Positions 51,004-58,921 of a DNA stretch of 62,915 nt are shown here, piece by piece (the first letter of the stretch is position 1; each line of letters opens with the position of its first letter). This stretch comes from Nonomuraea basaltis (GTDB lineage Bacteria > Actinomycetota > Actinomycetes > Streptosporangiales > Streptosporangiaceae), in the NCBI RefSeq assembly GCF_005893125.1, contig NZ_VCJS01000058.1, positions 1-62,915 of the forward strand. The letters are read 5' to 3'. Below the pieces are notes generated by a model. The model worked only from the letters and a program-made list of their open reading frames with translations, ran no database searches and was not told where the DNA came from. Both the position numbers and the translations under genes were made by a program.

Positions 51004-51894
51004 CTATCGCACCGAACCGGAATCCTCTTCGGATCGCTTGTCCCCGGGATCGTCGTCGAGCGGCGTGTCCTCGGGCAGCGGCGAGGCCTCGTCGTCGGAC
51101 AGATTCTCGAACTCGCTCTGCGGACGCCGCCTCTCCCGCAGATACATGATCAGCTCGGCCACCGAGAACAGGACGATCATCGGCGCGGCCAGCGCCATCA
51201 TGGTGATGGGGTCGCCGCCGGGCGTGACCACGGCGCCGAACACGAACATCAGGAAGATGACCAGCCGCCGGTGCTTGGCGACGGTGGCGTGGGACAGCAC
51301 TCCGATGAAGTTGAGGAACACCAGCATCAGCGGCAGCTCGAACGACACCCCGAAGATCAGCAACATGATCAGGACGTAGTCGAGATAGTCGTCGATCGAG
51401 ATGGTGGCGACCGTGCCCTCGAGCGAGAAGCCCAGCAGGAACGACAGGGCGGTGTCCATGATGACGTAGGACAGCGCCGCGCCCAGCGTGAACAGCGGGA
51501 TGGCCAGCCCCAGGAACGCCAGCGTGTAGCGCTTCTCAGCGCGGTAGAGGGCCGGGGTGACGAACGCCCAGATCTGGTAGAGCCAGGCGGGTGACGACAC
51601 CACCAGGCCGACCATCAACGAGACCTTCAACGTGATGAAGAACGACGAGAAGATGCCCGTGTAGGTCAGGCTGCACTCGCCGGTGAGCTGTTGGGACTGA
51701 TCGGTGGAGCAGTAGGGCTCCTTGAGCAGCTCCCACACCGGGGTGGAGACGATCCAGCCGACGACCAGGCCCAACGCCACGGCGGCAAACGCGATGAGCA
51801 GCCGGTTACGCAACTCCCGCAGATGCTCCATGAGGGGCATGCGGCCCTCGGGATCCTCCCCGCGTTTGGGGCCCGACCGTTTCAGCAGCGCCAT
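51004..51894 (-). CDS. tatC: Sec-independent translocase subunit TatC
   Basis: The product has 296 residues and six membrane helices. The conserved N-terminal motif is MPLMEHLRELRNRLLIAFAAV, with Glu in the cytoplasmic recognition site. The first periplasmic loop has LLKEPYC, and FFITLKVSLMVGLVVSSPAWLYQIWAFV follows. It binds twin-arginine signal peptides and assembles with TatA to export folded proteins. The charged C-terminal tail (DDEASPLPEDTPLDDDPGD) is longer than in E. coli. It follows tatA by 31 bases. Confidence 0.97.
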   Translation of the reverse strand: MALLKRSGPKRGEDPEGRMPLMEHLRELRNRLLIAFAAVALGLVVGWIVSTPVWELLKEPYCSTDQSQQLTGECSLTYTGIFSSFFITLKVSLMVGLVVSSPAWLYQIWAFVTPALYRAEKRYTLAFLGLAIPLFTLGAALSYVIMDTALSFLLGFSLEGTVATISIDDYLDYVLIMLLIFGVSFELPLMLVFLNFIGVLSHATVAKHRRLVIFLMFVFGAVVTPGGDPITMMALAAPMIVLFSVAELIMYLRERRRPQSEFENLSDDEASPLPEDTPLDDDPGDKRSEEDSGSVR

Positions 51895-51925
51895 CTAGCA
51901 GTCCAGGTGACGAGGGGACGGGTGG

Positions 51926-52246
51926 TCAGGGACGCTTGTCGGACTGGGCGCCGGCGCGCAGCCGCGCGGCCTGCTCCTCAAGCTGACGGGCCTGCTCCTC
52001 GGCGGACACCTCCGGCGAGGGCGGCGCGGCCGGGATCTGCTGCGGCGGCGTCGGCTGTGCCTGGTGCTGGGCCTGCACGACGGTCGGCTTGTCGTCGTCG
52101 ACGTCCTCGGCCATCTTGCTGGTCTCCGCCTTGAAGATGCGCAGGGACCGTCCGACGCCACGAGCAAGGTCCGGCAGCTTCTTGGCGCCGAAAAGCAAGA
52201 CCAAGGCCACCAGGATCAGGATGATCTCCGGAGCTCCCAAGTTCAT
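51926..52246 (-). CDS. tatA: Sec-independent translocase subunit TatA
   Basis: The product has 106 residues. One membrane helix (about 5-20) contains the polar Glu in APEIILILVALVLLFG, followed by the hinge AKKLPDLARGVGRSLRIFKAE amphipathic helix. The Gln/Pro-rich tail ends in a short helix. It forms the transport pore of the Tat system with TatC. It lies between the pafC-linked membrane gene and tatC. Confidence 0.96.
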   Translation of the reverse strand: MNLGAPEIILILVALVLLFGAKKLPDLARGVGRSLRIFKAETSKMAEDVDDDKPTVVQAQHQAQPTPPQQIPAAPPSPEVSAEEQARQLEEQAARLRAGAQSDKRP

Positions 52247-52313
52247 GTGCCGTCCTTCATGGTGAGCGGAGTGCTGTTCTTAGCCCCGATCGTACGCTGC
52301 CAGGGGCTCTGCC

Positions 52314-52469
52314 TCATCCCCTGAGGTCCTCTTTGCTCCTGAATTGCGCGTGAACTTGGTTCATTTCCCTGTTCAACCCCCGTGCCGCGGCCGCGACCCG
52401 GGCGCCCGCGACCCCGAGCACGACCAGCCCGGCCACGACCAGCCCGGCGGCCAAGAAGATCCACGTCAT
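52314..52469 (-). CDS. 51-residue membrane protein between pafC and tatA
   Basis: ATG 52469 overlaps the pafC stop by four bases (ATGA). One membrane helix (TWIFLAAGLVVAGLVVLGV) is followed by a basic amphipathic tail (ARVAAAARGLNREMNQVHAQ). This looks like a truncated TatA-type topology but lacks the TatA motifs. The strict coupling suggests it is translated. Function unknown. Confidence 0.7.
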   Translation of the reverse strand: MTWIFLAAGLVVAGLVVLGVAGARVAAAARGLNREMNQVHAQFRSKEDLRG

Positions 52470-53431
52470 GTCCGGTGAGCGTACAGGGCCAGGGCGCGCT
52501 CGGCCTCCCGGCGCACGGTCTCGGCCATCTCGGGCGGCGACACGACCCGGCCGGTGTCGCCCAGGCGCAGCGCCAGCTTGAGTATCCAGTCCTGGTCGCG
52601 GGCCCGCAGCGCCACCCGCAGCCGGCCCTCGCCCAGCTCGGTGACCTGCTCGCAGGGGTAGTACTCGGCCACCCACCGCCCGGCCGCGCTGACCTCCAGC
52701 TCGACCAGCTCGTCGGTGGGCGAGGGCCGGAAGACGCCCCGGGTGACATCGATGGGCTCGGCCTCGTCGGGCGGGTCGGCGGGCACGTCGAGCACGTCCA
52801 CGCCGAGCATCCGGTCGAGCCTGAACAGCCGCATCGCCTCGGCCCGGTAGCACCAGCCCTCCAGGTAGGCGCGGCCGTCGACGACGACGACCCGGGTGGG
52901 GTCGACCTCGCGCGGCGTCACCTCGTCGCGGCCCGGCACGTAGTAGCGCAGCGACAGCCGCCGCTTCCTGGTGAGCGCCTCGCGCACGCGCGGCAGCGCG
53001 TCGGGGGCGGCGTCGACGTCGACGGCGACCTGGCTGCTGACGGTGGCGGCGCCCTCGCCGGCGGCCCGCTCCAGCTTGGCCATCACACGCGGCAGCGCGT
53101 CGCCCGGCACCTCCGCCAGCTCTGGAGTGGCGGCCAGCATGCGCAGCGCCACCAGCAGGGCGCTGGCCTCGTCGATGCCGAGCCGCAGCGGCCGGGCGAT
53201 GGTGTCGGCGTTGTCGATGATGATCTCGCCGCCGTCCCAGGACACGTCGATGAGGTCGCCGGGCGTGTGCCCGGGCAGCCCGCACATCCACACGAGCTGC
53301 AGGTCGTCGATGAGCTGCTTCTCGCTCAGCCCGAACACCGCGGCCACCTCGCCGACCTGCGCCCCGGGGTGGGACCTCAGGTACGGCACCAGCGCCAGCA
53401 GCCGCGGCAGCCGATCCGCCGACCCACTCAT
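52466..53431 (-). CDS. pafC: PafC-type WYL regulator
   Basis: The product has 321 residues. The N-terminal winged helix (RLPRLLALVPYLRSHPG, VFGLSEKQLIDDLQLVWMCG) is followed by a WYL domain with RRLSLRYYVPGRDE and RAYLEGWCYRAEAMRLFRLDRM, then the WCX C-terminal region. PafB and PafC together activate the LexA-independent DNA-damage response in mycobacteria (family knowledge). It starts 34 bases after pafB. Confidence 0.93.
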   Translation of the reverse strand: MSGSADRLPRLLALVPYLRSHPGAQVGEVAAVFGLSEKQLIDDLQLVWMCGLPGHTPGDLIDVSWDGGEIIIDNADTIARPLRLGIDEASALLVALRMLAATPELAEVPGDALPRVMAKLERAAGEGAATVSSQVAVDVDAAPDALPRVREALTRKRRLSLRYYVPGRDEVTPREVDPTRVVVVDGRAYLEGWCYRAEAMRLFRLDRMLGVDVLDVPADPPDEAEPIDVTRGVFRPSPTDELVELEVSAAGRWVAEYYPCEQVTELGEGRLRVALRARDQDWILKLALRLGDTGRVVSPPEMAETVRREAERALALYAHRT

Positions 53432-53465
53432 GCGAACCCTCCGGCGGATCCCGTGGTCGCCGCTG

Positions 53466-54428
53466 TCATGCCATGGCCCCCTTCAGTCTGCGGATGACGG
53501 CCTCGCGGGCGTCCGGCGGCTCGACGACCTCGACGTCGCCGCCGAGGCTGGCCATCCAGCCGGCCAGCCGCTCGGGGTCGGAGAAGGCCAGCTCGGCCTC
53601 GTCCCACCCATCGGTGCCTGGGTGGACGGCCCTGGCGAGCTGCCGCACCCCCTCGCACGCCCCCTGGCGCACGCGGACGACGGCGACCCGCTCGTCCATC
53701 GGCTCGTCGGGGAAGCCGACCATGGCCCGCAGGTCGATTCCCTCGGGCACCTCGACGGCCCTCGCCTTGCCGAAGGCGGCGACCTGCCCGGTGATGCGGC
53801 TGAGCCGGAAGGCGCGCGGCGCCTGCCGGTCGCGGTCGTACCCCGCCAGATACCAGCGGCCGCGGCGGCTGACCACGCCCCACGGCTCCACGGTGCGGCT
53901 GCGCACGGTCTCGCTGCCGGCACCGCGGTAGTCGAAGCGCACCACCCGCCGGTCGCGCACGGCGTCCCACAGTGCGGGGAAGGCCGGGTCGCGAGTGTCG
54001 ACGCGCAGCTCCAGCGCGCCCCCGCCCATCGGCCCGCCGACCGGCTGGTCGGTGGCCACGCCGCCGGCGCGCAGCTTCAGCAGGGCCCCCGAGGCGGCCT
54101 CGGCCAGGCTGGCGCGCTGCCACACCTGGGCGGCCAGGCCGAGCACGGCGGCCTCGTCGGGCTCCAGCGTGATCTCCGGCAGTTCGTACGACTGCCGCTC
54201 GATCCGGTAGCCGGGCTCGTCCTCCCACGGGTCGCGCACCACGTCGATGGGGATGCCGATCTCGCGCAGCTCGTTCTTGTCCCGCTCGAACATGCGCTGG
54301 AACGCCTCGTCGCCGTCGCGGTCGTAGCCGGGCACGGCCTGGCGGATCTGCTCGGCCGACAGCGGGCGCCGCGTGGCGAGCAGGCAGATCACCAGATTGA
54401 GCAACCGTTCTGTCTTCCGGCGCGACAT
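53466..54428 (-). CDS. pafB: PafB-type WYL regulator
   Basis: The product has 320 residues. The N-terminal helix-turn-helix (MSRRKTERLLNLVICLLATRR, LSAEQIRQAVPGYD) is typical of PafB. The WYL domain shows RRVVRFDYRGAGSE and RRGRWYLAGYDRDRQAPRAFRLSRI. ATG 54428 is placed 10 bases after AAGGAGG; GTG 54437 is too close to that site. It works as a pair with PafC. It diverges from the DUF3866 gene, whose start is 39 bases away. Confidence 0.94.
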   Translation of the reverse strand: MSRRKTERLLNLVICLLATRRPLSAEQIRQAVPGYDRDGDEAFQRMFERDKNELREIGIPIDVVRDPWEDEPGYRIERQSYELPEITLEPDEAAVLGLAAQVWQRASLAEAASGALLKLRAGGVATDQPVGGPMGGGALELRVDTRDPAFPALWDAVRDRRVVRFDYRGAGSETVRSRTVEPWGVVSRRGRWYLAGYDRDRQAPRAFRLSRITGQVAAFGKARAVEVPEGIDLRAMVGFPDEPMDERVAVVRVRQGACEGVRQLARAVHPGTDGWDEAELAFSDPERLAGWMASLGGDVEVVEPPDAREAVIRRLKGAMA

Positions 54429-54466
54429 CTGCCTCACTCCTCCTTCATCGACGCTACCCTGCCCCC

Positions 54467-55534
54467 GTGATCAGATGGCGCAAGGGCGAGGTCGTACGGA
54501 TCCGGCGCGAGTGGCCGGGAGCGGTGGAGCTGGACGTCGCCGTCCCCGAGGGGGAGTGCCGGGCGCTCGCGTACCCGCCATTGGTGGGCCGCCCGGAACC
54601 CGGCGACGAGGTGCTGCTCAACACGACCGCGCTCGCGATGGGTCTCGGTACGGGAGGTTACGCCATGGTGGTGGCCGTCCCGAACCGTTTGCCGGAAGAT
54701 CCCGAGGGACCGGGGCACCTGGTGAAGGCCAGGTACACGCCGCTGCAGGCCACCGTGCTGGGCGCTGACGAGCAGGATTCCCCGCATCACGACAAATTGC
54801 GGGAGGCGGACTCGCTGGACGGCATGCCGGTGATCGTGGCCGATCTGCACTCGGCGCTGGCCCCGATCCTGTGCGGCCTGTACGAGGCGGCGCCCGGGAC
54901 ACGGGTGGCGTACGTGATGCTGGACGGCGGCGCGCTGCCGGTGTGGTTCTCGATGGCGGCCGCCCGGCTGCGCGAGGTGGGCTGGCTGGCGGGCGTGGTG
55001 ACGGTCGGGCAGTCGTTCGGCGGCGACGTGGAGGCGGTCACCGCGCACACCGGGCTGCTGGCGGCCAGACACGTGCTGGAGGCCGACGTGGCGATCGTCA
55101 CGCAGGGCCCCGGCAACCTGGGCACGGGGACCAAGTGGGGCTTCTCGGGCGTGTCGGCGGGCGAGGCGGTCAACGCGGCGGCGGTGCTACGGGGCCGGCC
55201 GGTGGCGGCGCTGCGGGTCAGCGAGGGCGACCTGCGCGAGCGCCACTACGGCGTCTCCCACCACTCGCTGACCGCCTACGGCCGGGTGGCCCTGGCCCCG
55301 GCGGACGTGCCGGTGCCGGAGCTGCCCGGCGAGTTCGGCGAGCGGGTCAGGGACCAGGCCGAGCTGCTGGCCGTGCGGCACCGCCTGGTGCCGGTGCCCG
55401 TGGACGGCCTGCACGAGGCCCTGCGCGCCGCCCCGCTGCGGATGTCGACGATGGGCCGGGGGCTGGAGGAGGACCTGGCCTACTTCCTGGCCTCGGCGGC
55501 GGCGGGCAGGCTGACGGCCTCGCTGCTGTCGTAG
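54467..55534 (+). CDS. DUF3866-family protein
   Basis: The product has 355 residues and is soluble. Recognisable features are IVADLHSALAPIL, VAYVMLDGGALPVWFS, VTVGQSFGGDVEAVTAHTGLLAA and IVTQGPGNLGTGTKWGFSG. The last resembles a nucleotide or phosphate loop. The family is conserved in actinomycetes beside pafB; its function is unknown. The GTG at 54467 lies 39 bases from the divergent pafB start, so they share one promoter region. Its 3' end overlaps the opposite DUF3291 gene by 55 bases. Confidence 0.88.
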   Translation: MIRWRKGEVVRIRREWPGAVELDVAVPEGECRALAYPPLVGRPEPGDEVLLNTTALAMGLGTGGYAMVVAVPNRLPEDPEGPGHLVKARYTPLQATVLGADEQDSPHHDKLREADSLDGMPVIVADLHSALAPILCGLYEAAPGTRVAYVMLDGGALPVWFSMAAARLREVGWLAGVVTVGQSFGGDVEAVTAHTGLLAARHVLEADVAIVTQGPGNLGTGTKWGFSGVSAGEAVNAAAVLRGRPVAALRVSEGDLRERHYGVSHHSLTAYGRVALAPADVPVPELPGEFGERVRDQAELLAVRHRLVPVPVDGLHEALRAAPLRMSTMGRGLEEDLAYFLASAAAGRLTASLLS

Positions 55535-55959
55535 GCATCCTTGAACGTGAACGCCTCGGGGCTCGGCCCCTCCGCCTTGAGGCGTTCCAGCCGCGCCATC
55601 CCCTCGGCCAGCGACGGGATGTACCCCTCGGGGATCCACCACATCACCATGTACGGCTCCGCCATCCGCAGGAACCACTCCCTGCGGCGGCGCAGCACGC
55701 CCAGGTGGGCGCTGCGGTAGGCGTAGTTCCACAGCGTCTCCAGTGACTCCCACACCGAGAAGTTGACCAGCAGGTAATCGCCGTAGTCGTGGATCACCGT
55801 GGCGGTGGGGTCGCTCTCGCTCTCCTTCAGCCGCCACACGAATCCGGGGGCCTCGTCGGCGACGGTGTTGACGGGCTCGAGCAGGGCGACGAATTCGGCG
55901 AGCTCGGGGGCGTCGATGGGGGCGCGCAGGTGGGCGACGTTCAGCTGGGCGAGATGCAT
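55480..55959 (-). CDS. DUF3291-family protein
   Basis: The product has 159 residues. MHLAQLNVAHLRAPID, EAPGFVWRL, LLVNFSVWESLETLWNYAY and HLGVLRRRREWF are typical of DUF3291, related to dimeric alpha/beta barrel (ABM-like) proteins. GTG 55971 is an alternative start. The function is unknown; small monooxygenase-like folds are possible. It overlaps the DUF3866 3' end and follows a SufR-like regulator gene by 32 bases, so those two may form an operon. Confidence 0.85.
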   Translation of the reverse strand: MHLAQLNVAHLRAPIDAPELAEFVALLEPVNTVADEAPGFVWRLKESESDPTATVIHDYGDYLLVNFSVWESLETLWNYAYRSAHLGVLRRRREWFLRMAEPYMVMWWIPEGYIPSLAEGMARLERLKAEGPSPEAFTFKDAYDSSEAVSLPAAAEARK

Positions 55960-55991
55960 GACGCTCAGCACACCATCCCTCCCCTTCTATG

Positions 55992-56636
55992 TCAATCTTT
56001 ATTTGTTTTAGAAAGGGAGACGCAGCACTCCCCCGGCCGCGGATCCAGCCTCGCCCTGGCGGGGTCGTCGCCGAGCCCCTCCAGCAGGCCCTGGCACAGG
56101 GCCAGGTTGATGGAGCACACCAGCAGCGGCTGCTTCTCGGCCAGCACGTGGAACGGGCAGTTGCGCAGCCGCAGCACCCCGCCCTCCTCGTACGGCTCGT
56201 AGCCGCGCTCCCCCAGCACCCGCTCCACGGGCTCGCCGGCGTGCTCGCCCGCCATCCGCGCGCCCGCGCCGCGCGCCGCCCGCTCGGCCTGCTCCTCGGC
56301 CCCGAGGAGGTCCACCACGTCCGCCAGGACCGAGGCGAGGGTGGCGTAGTCGCGCGCCGGCAGGCTCACCGACCGCTCTCCCCTGGCCCTGCGGTAGACC
56401 TTGGCCGGCCGGCCACTGCCCGGGCCCTTCTTCTCCTGCGGCCGGAAGCCGCTCTCCAGCAGCCCGGCCTCGACGAGCTTGTCGAGGTGGTGCCCGGCCA
56501 GCGTCCTGGACACGCCCGTCGCCTCGGCCGCCTCTCCCCTGCCCACGTCGCCGCCGCCGGCCGTGACGGCGTCGTACAGGCTGCGGCGTACGGGGTCGTG
56601 CAGCAGGGCCAGCGCGTCGAGGTCGTCGCTACTCAC
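55992..56636 (-). CDS. SufR-like helix-turn-helix regulator with C-terminal cysteines
   Basis: The product has 214 residues. A winged helix (LLHDPVRRSLYDAV, AAEATGVSRTLAGHHLDKLVEAGLL) is followed by a sensor domain. Its C-terminal part has Cys in RNCPFHVLAEKQ, LLVCSINLALCQ and GECCVSL. Proteins of this COG2345 group, such as SufR, use such cysteines to hold an iron-sulfur cluster. The spacing here (C-x13-C-x6-C ... CC) differs from canonical SufR. It may sense iron-sulfur status or redox and control the DUF3291 gene next to it (inference). Confidence 0.85.
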   Translation of the reverse strand: MSSDDLDALALLHDPVRRSLYDAVTAGGGDVGRGEAAEATGVSRTLAGHHLDKLVEAGLLESGFRPQEKKGPGSGRPAKVYRRARGERSVSLPARDYATLASVLADVVDLLGAEEQAERAARGAGARMAGEHAGEPVERVLGERGYEPYEEGGVLRLRNCPFHVLAEKQPLLVCSINLALCQGLLEGLGDDPARARLDPRPGECCVSLSKTNKD

Positions 56637-56685
56637 AGGCGGAGTCTATGAAAGCTTCCGCCCGGCGCGCTCATGCCCTCGGTGC

Positions 56686-57585
56686 TCAGTAGGCGGCGAT
56701 GACGTCCACCACGAAGACGAGGGTGTCGGAGCCCGTGATGCCGTACGCGGGGTGTCCCGGGGCGCCGTACCCGTAGGAGGGCGGGACGATCATCAGGACG
56801 CGACTGCCGACCGGCACGCCCACCAGCGCCTTGTCCCACGCCTTGATCACGCTGCCGTCACCGATCCGGAACGCCTTCGGCTGCCCGGTCGTCCACGTGG
56901 CGTCGAAGACGCGGCGCCGGCTCCAGATCGCGCCCGCGTACTGGGTGACCACCAGCTGCCCCGCCTGCGTCCTGCGCCCGCCGCCCCGGTCGAGCACCCT
57001 GGCGGCGAACCGGGCGGGCGGCGCGGTCGCGGGCACCGCCAGCCGCGGCCGGGCCCCGCCGGTGACGCGGACGCCCGCCAGCGAGCCGCCCCGGCCCTCG
57101 ATCGAGGCGCCCTTGGGGTGGGCGCCGAGGATGTCGACGACGTAGAACAGCTCGTCGGCCGGCTGGATACCGCGCGGCGGGTTCGGGCCGAAGCCGTCCT
57201 CGGGCGGGATGGCCGCGATGACCCGGCTGCCCACCGTACGGCCCCGCAGCGCCCGGTCCAGGCCCGGCAGCAGCCGTCCCACCGGGAACGCCGCCGGGGT
57301 GCCGCGGTTGAAGCTGGAGTCGACCAGGCGGTTCTGCCGGCCGTCCCACACGTGCGCGGTGTACTGGACGATCGCCACGTCGTCCTGCTCCAGCCGCGCG
57401 CCCTTGCCCGTGGCCAGCTCGTCCACCTGCAGCCCGGCCGCCGGCCTGCCACCGGGAAAGACGACGGTGGGCCTGGCGCCGAACGCGCCGCCCACCTTCA
57501 GGTCCAGGGCGCCGGCCGGCTCGTCCGTGCAACCGGCCGTCATCAGCGGCGCCAGCAGCAGCAACGCGACGGCACGGCGGAGCAT
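56686..57585 (-). CDS. Lipoprotein with two FKBP-type peptidyl-prolyl isomerase domains
   Basis: The product has 299 residues. A lipoprotein signal ends at LMTAGC. Domain 1 (about 60-150) has VAIVQYTAHVWDG, DSSFNRGTPAAFPVG and GSRVIAAIPPEDGFG. Domain 2 (about 200-299) has VVTQYAGAIWSRR, WDKALVGVPVGSRVLMIVPP and YGYGAPGH. The usual aromatic active-site residues are partly kept, so at least domain 2 may be active. It would help fold secreted proteins. ATG 57585 has GGAGGG upstream. It is a paralogue of the next gene. Confidence 0.9.
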   Translation of the reverse strand: MLRRAVALLLLAPLMTAGCTDEPAGALDLKVGGAFGARPTVVFPGGRPAAGLQVDELATGKGARLEQDDVAIVQYTAHVWDGRQNRLVDSSFNRGTPAAFPVGRLLPGLDRALRGRTVGSRVIAAIPPEDGFGPNPPRGIQPADELFYVVDILGAHPKGASIEGRGGSLAGVRVTGGARPRLAVPATAPPARFAARVLDRGGGRRTQAGQLVVTQYAGAIWSRRRVFDATWTTGQPKAFRIGDGSVIKAWDKALVGVPVGSRVLMIVPPSYGYGAPGHPAYGITGSDTLVFVVDVIAAY

Positions 57586-57910
57586 CGGCCCTCCCACGCG
57601 GAACGGCCCGGCGACGGTGCGCCGCCCGGGCCTCGCGATGCTACCGCGATGTCGGATCACGCGTCAGCAAGCTCCCCAATCGCCCCACGGCCGGAACACC
57701 GTAACGTCGGGCCACAACCCCGGCAGCGCGCACGACGACCGTTTCACACGACGGCAGGACCGCACGGCCCGCACGTCGGCGTCGTGCGGCCGCAAGCGCA
57801 CGCGGTGCACGACGCCCGCCCGGACGCGCACGCCGGCACGACCCGCTACGCCCGCCCTGACCGCACGGCGGCGGGACGCCCCGGGCGCAGGGAAAGCGAG
57901 GGCCGGGCGG
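57586..57910. other. Gap between the two FKBP lipoprotein genes
   Basis: No gene is supported. The stretch should contain the promoter of the first FKBP gene and the end of the second transcript. No strong hairpin or hexamer pair was fixed; it is GC-rich with many CG repeats. Confidence 0.4.
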
Positions 57911-58846
57911 TCAGTAGGCGCCGAGGATGTCCACGACGAACACCAGCGTGCTCTTGGCCGGGATGCCCTCCTGTGCCTGGTCGCCGTACCCGAGGTCCGG
58001 CGGGATGCTCATCACGACCCGGCTGCCCACCGGCAACCCGGCCAGGCCCTGCTGCCAGCCCTGGATCACCTGGGCGAGCGGGAACTCGGCCGGCTGGCCC
58101 CGCTCCCAGCTCGAGTCGAACTGCTTGTCGGTGCCCCAGATCTTGCCCGTGTAGTGGACGGATAGCGTCTGGCTCGCCTGCACCTTCGCGCCGGTGCCCG
58201 TGATGATCGTCTTGACGACGAGCTTGCCGGACGGCTTCTCGCTCGTCTTCGTGGTCAGCGTGGGCGCCTTGTCGCCGCCCGGGTTGTCCACCTTGACGCC
58301 CTTGATGCTCTCGCCGGTCTCCTTGCCGGTGGCGGCCTTCAGCGCCGCCGGCTGGGCACCGACCACGTCGATCACGAACACCTTGGTCGGCTCGGCGGGC
58401 GTCGTGGCCTGCTGCTGGGCGACCGAGTCGTTGGCGAGCACGGCCAGCAGCCGGCCGCCGTGCTTGACCTTGGTGAAGCCCTCCTTCAGCACCGGCGGCA
58501 ACTGCTCGTTGACCGGGACCGTCTCGGGTTTCTTGGTGTCGTACGAGGAGCCCTGGACGGCGTTGCCCTTGCCGTCCCAGTTGTAGACGGTCAGGTTGAC
58601 GATCAGCTTGTCGCCGGCCTTGACCTCCGCGCCGGTGCCCGCCTGCAGCACCTCATAGGACGACTTCGTGGCGGGCGCGCCGGAGGGGAAGGCCACCGTG
58701 GGCTTGGCGCCCACATTCCCGGTGACCTTCACCCCGGCCGACCCGCCCGCGGGGGCGCTGGGGGCCGCGCCGCCGTTGTCGGAGCCGCACGCGGCGGCGA
58801 ACAAGATCAAAGGCATGGCTGCCAGTACGGCCAGAACGCGGCGCAT
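57911..58846 (-). CDS. Second lipoprotein with FKBP-type domains
   Basis: The product has 311 residues. The lipobox LFAAAC is near the N-terminus. Residues about 60-165 form a degenerate FKBP-like domain (VNLTVYNWDGKGNAV, KEGFTKVKHGGRLLAVLA). Residues about 210-311 form a canonical one (LSVHYTGKIWGTDKQFDSSW, FPLAQVIQGWQQGLAGLPVG, SRVVMSIPPDLGYG). It is a peptidyl-prolyl isomerase on the outer face of the membrane. The gene follows pafA by 75 bases on the same strand. The tandem with the 56686 gene probably arose by duplication. Confidence 0.93.
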   Translation of the reverse strand: MRRVLAVLAAMPLILFAAACGSDNGGAAPSAPAGGSAGVKVTGNVGAKPTVAFPSGAPATKSSYEVLQAGTGAEVKAGDKLIVNLTVYNWDGKGNAVQGSSYDTKKPETVPVNEQLPPVLKEGFTKVKHGGRLLAVLANDSVAQQQATTPAEPTKVFVIDVVGAQPAALKAATGKETGESIKGVKVDNPGGDKAPTLTTKTSEKPSGKLVVKTIITGTGAKVQASQTLSVHYTGKIWGTDKQFDSSWERGQPAEFPLAQVIQGWQQGLAGLPVGSRVVMSIPPDLGYGDQAQEGIPAKSTLVFVVDILGAY

Positions 58847-58921
58847 GCGTGTCCCTCGGAAAGACGTCAGATTCGCGTCACCCTACCTGACATCCAGGTA
58901 GGGCCGAGGTAAACGCGGCCC

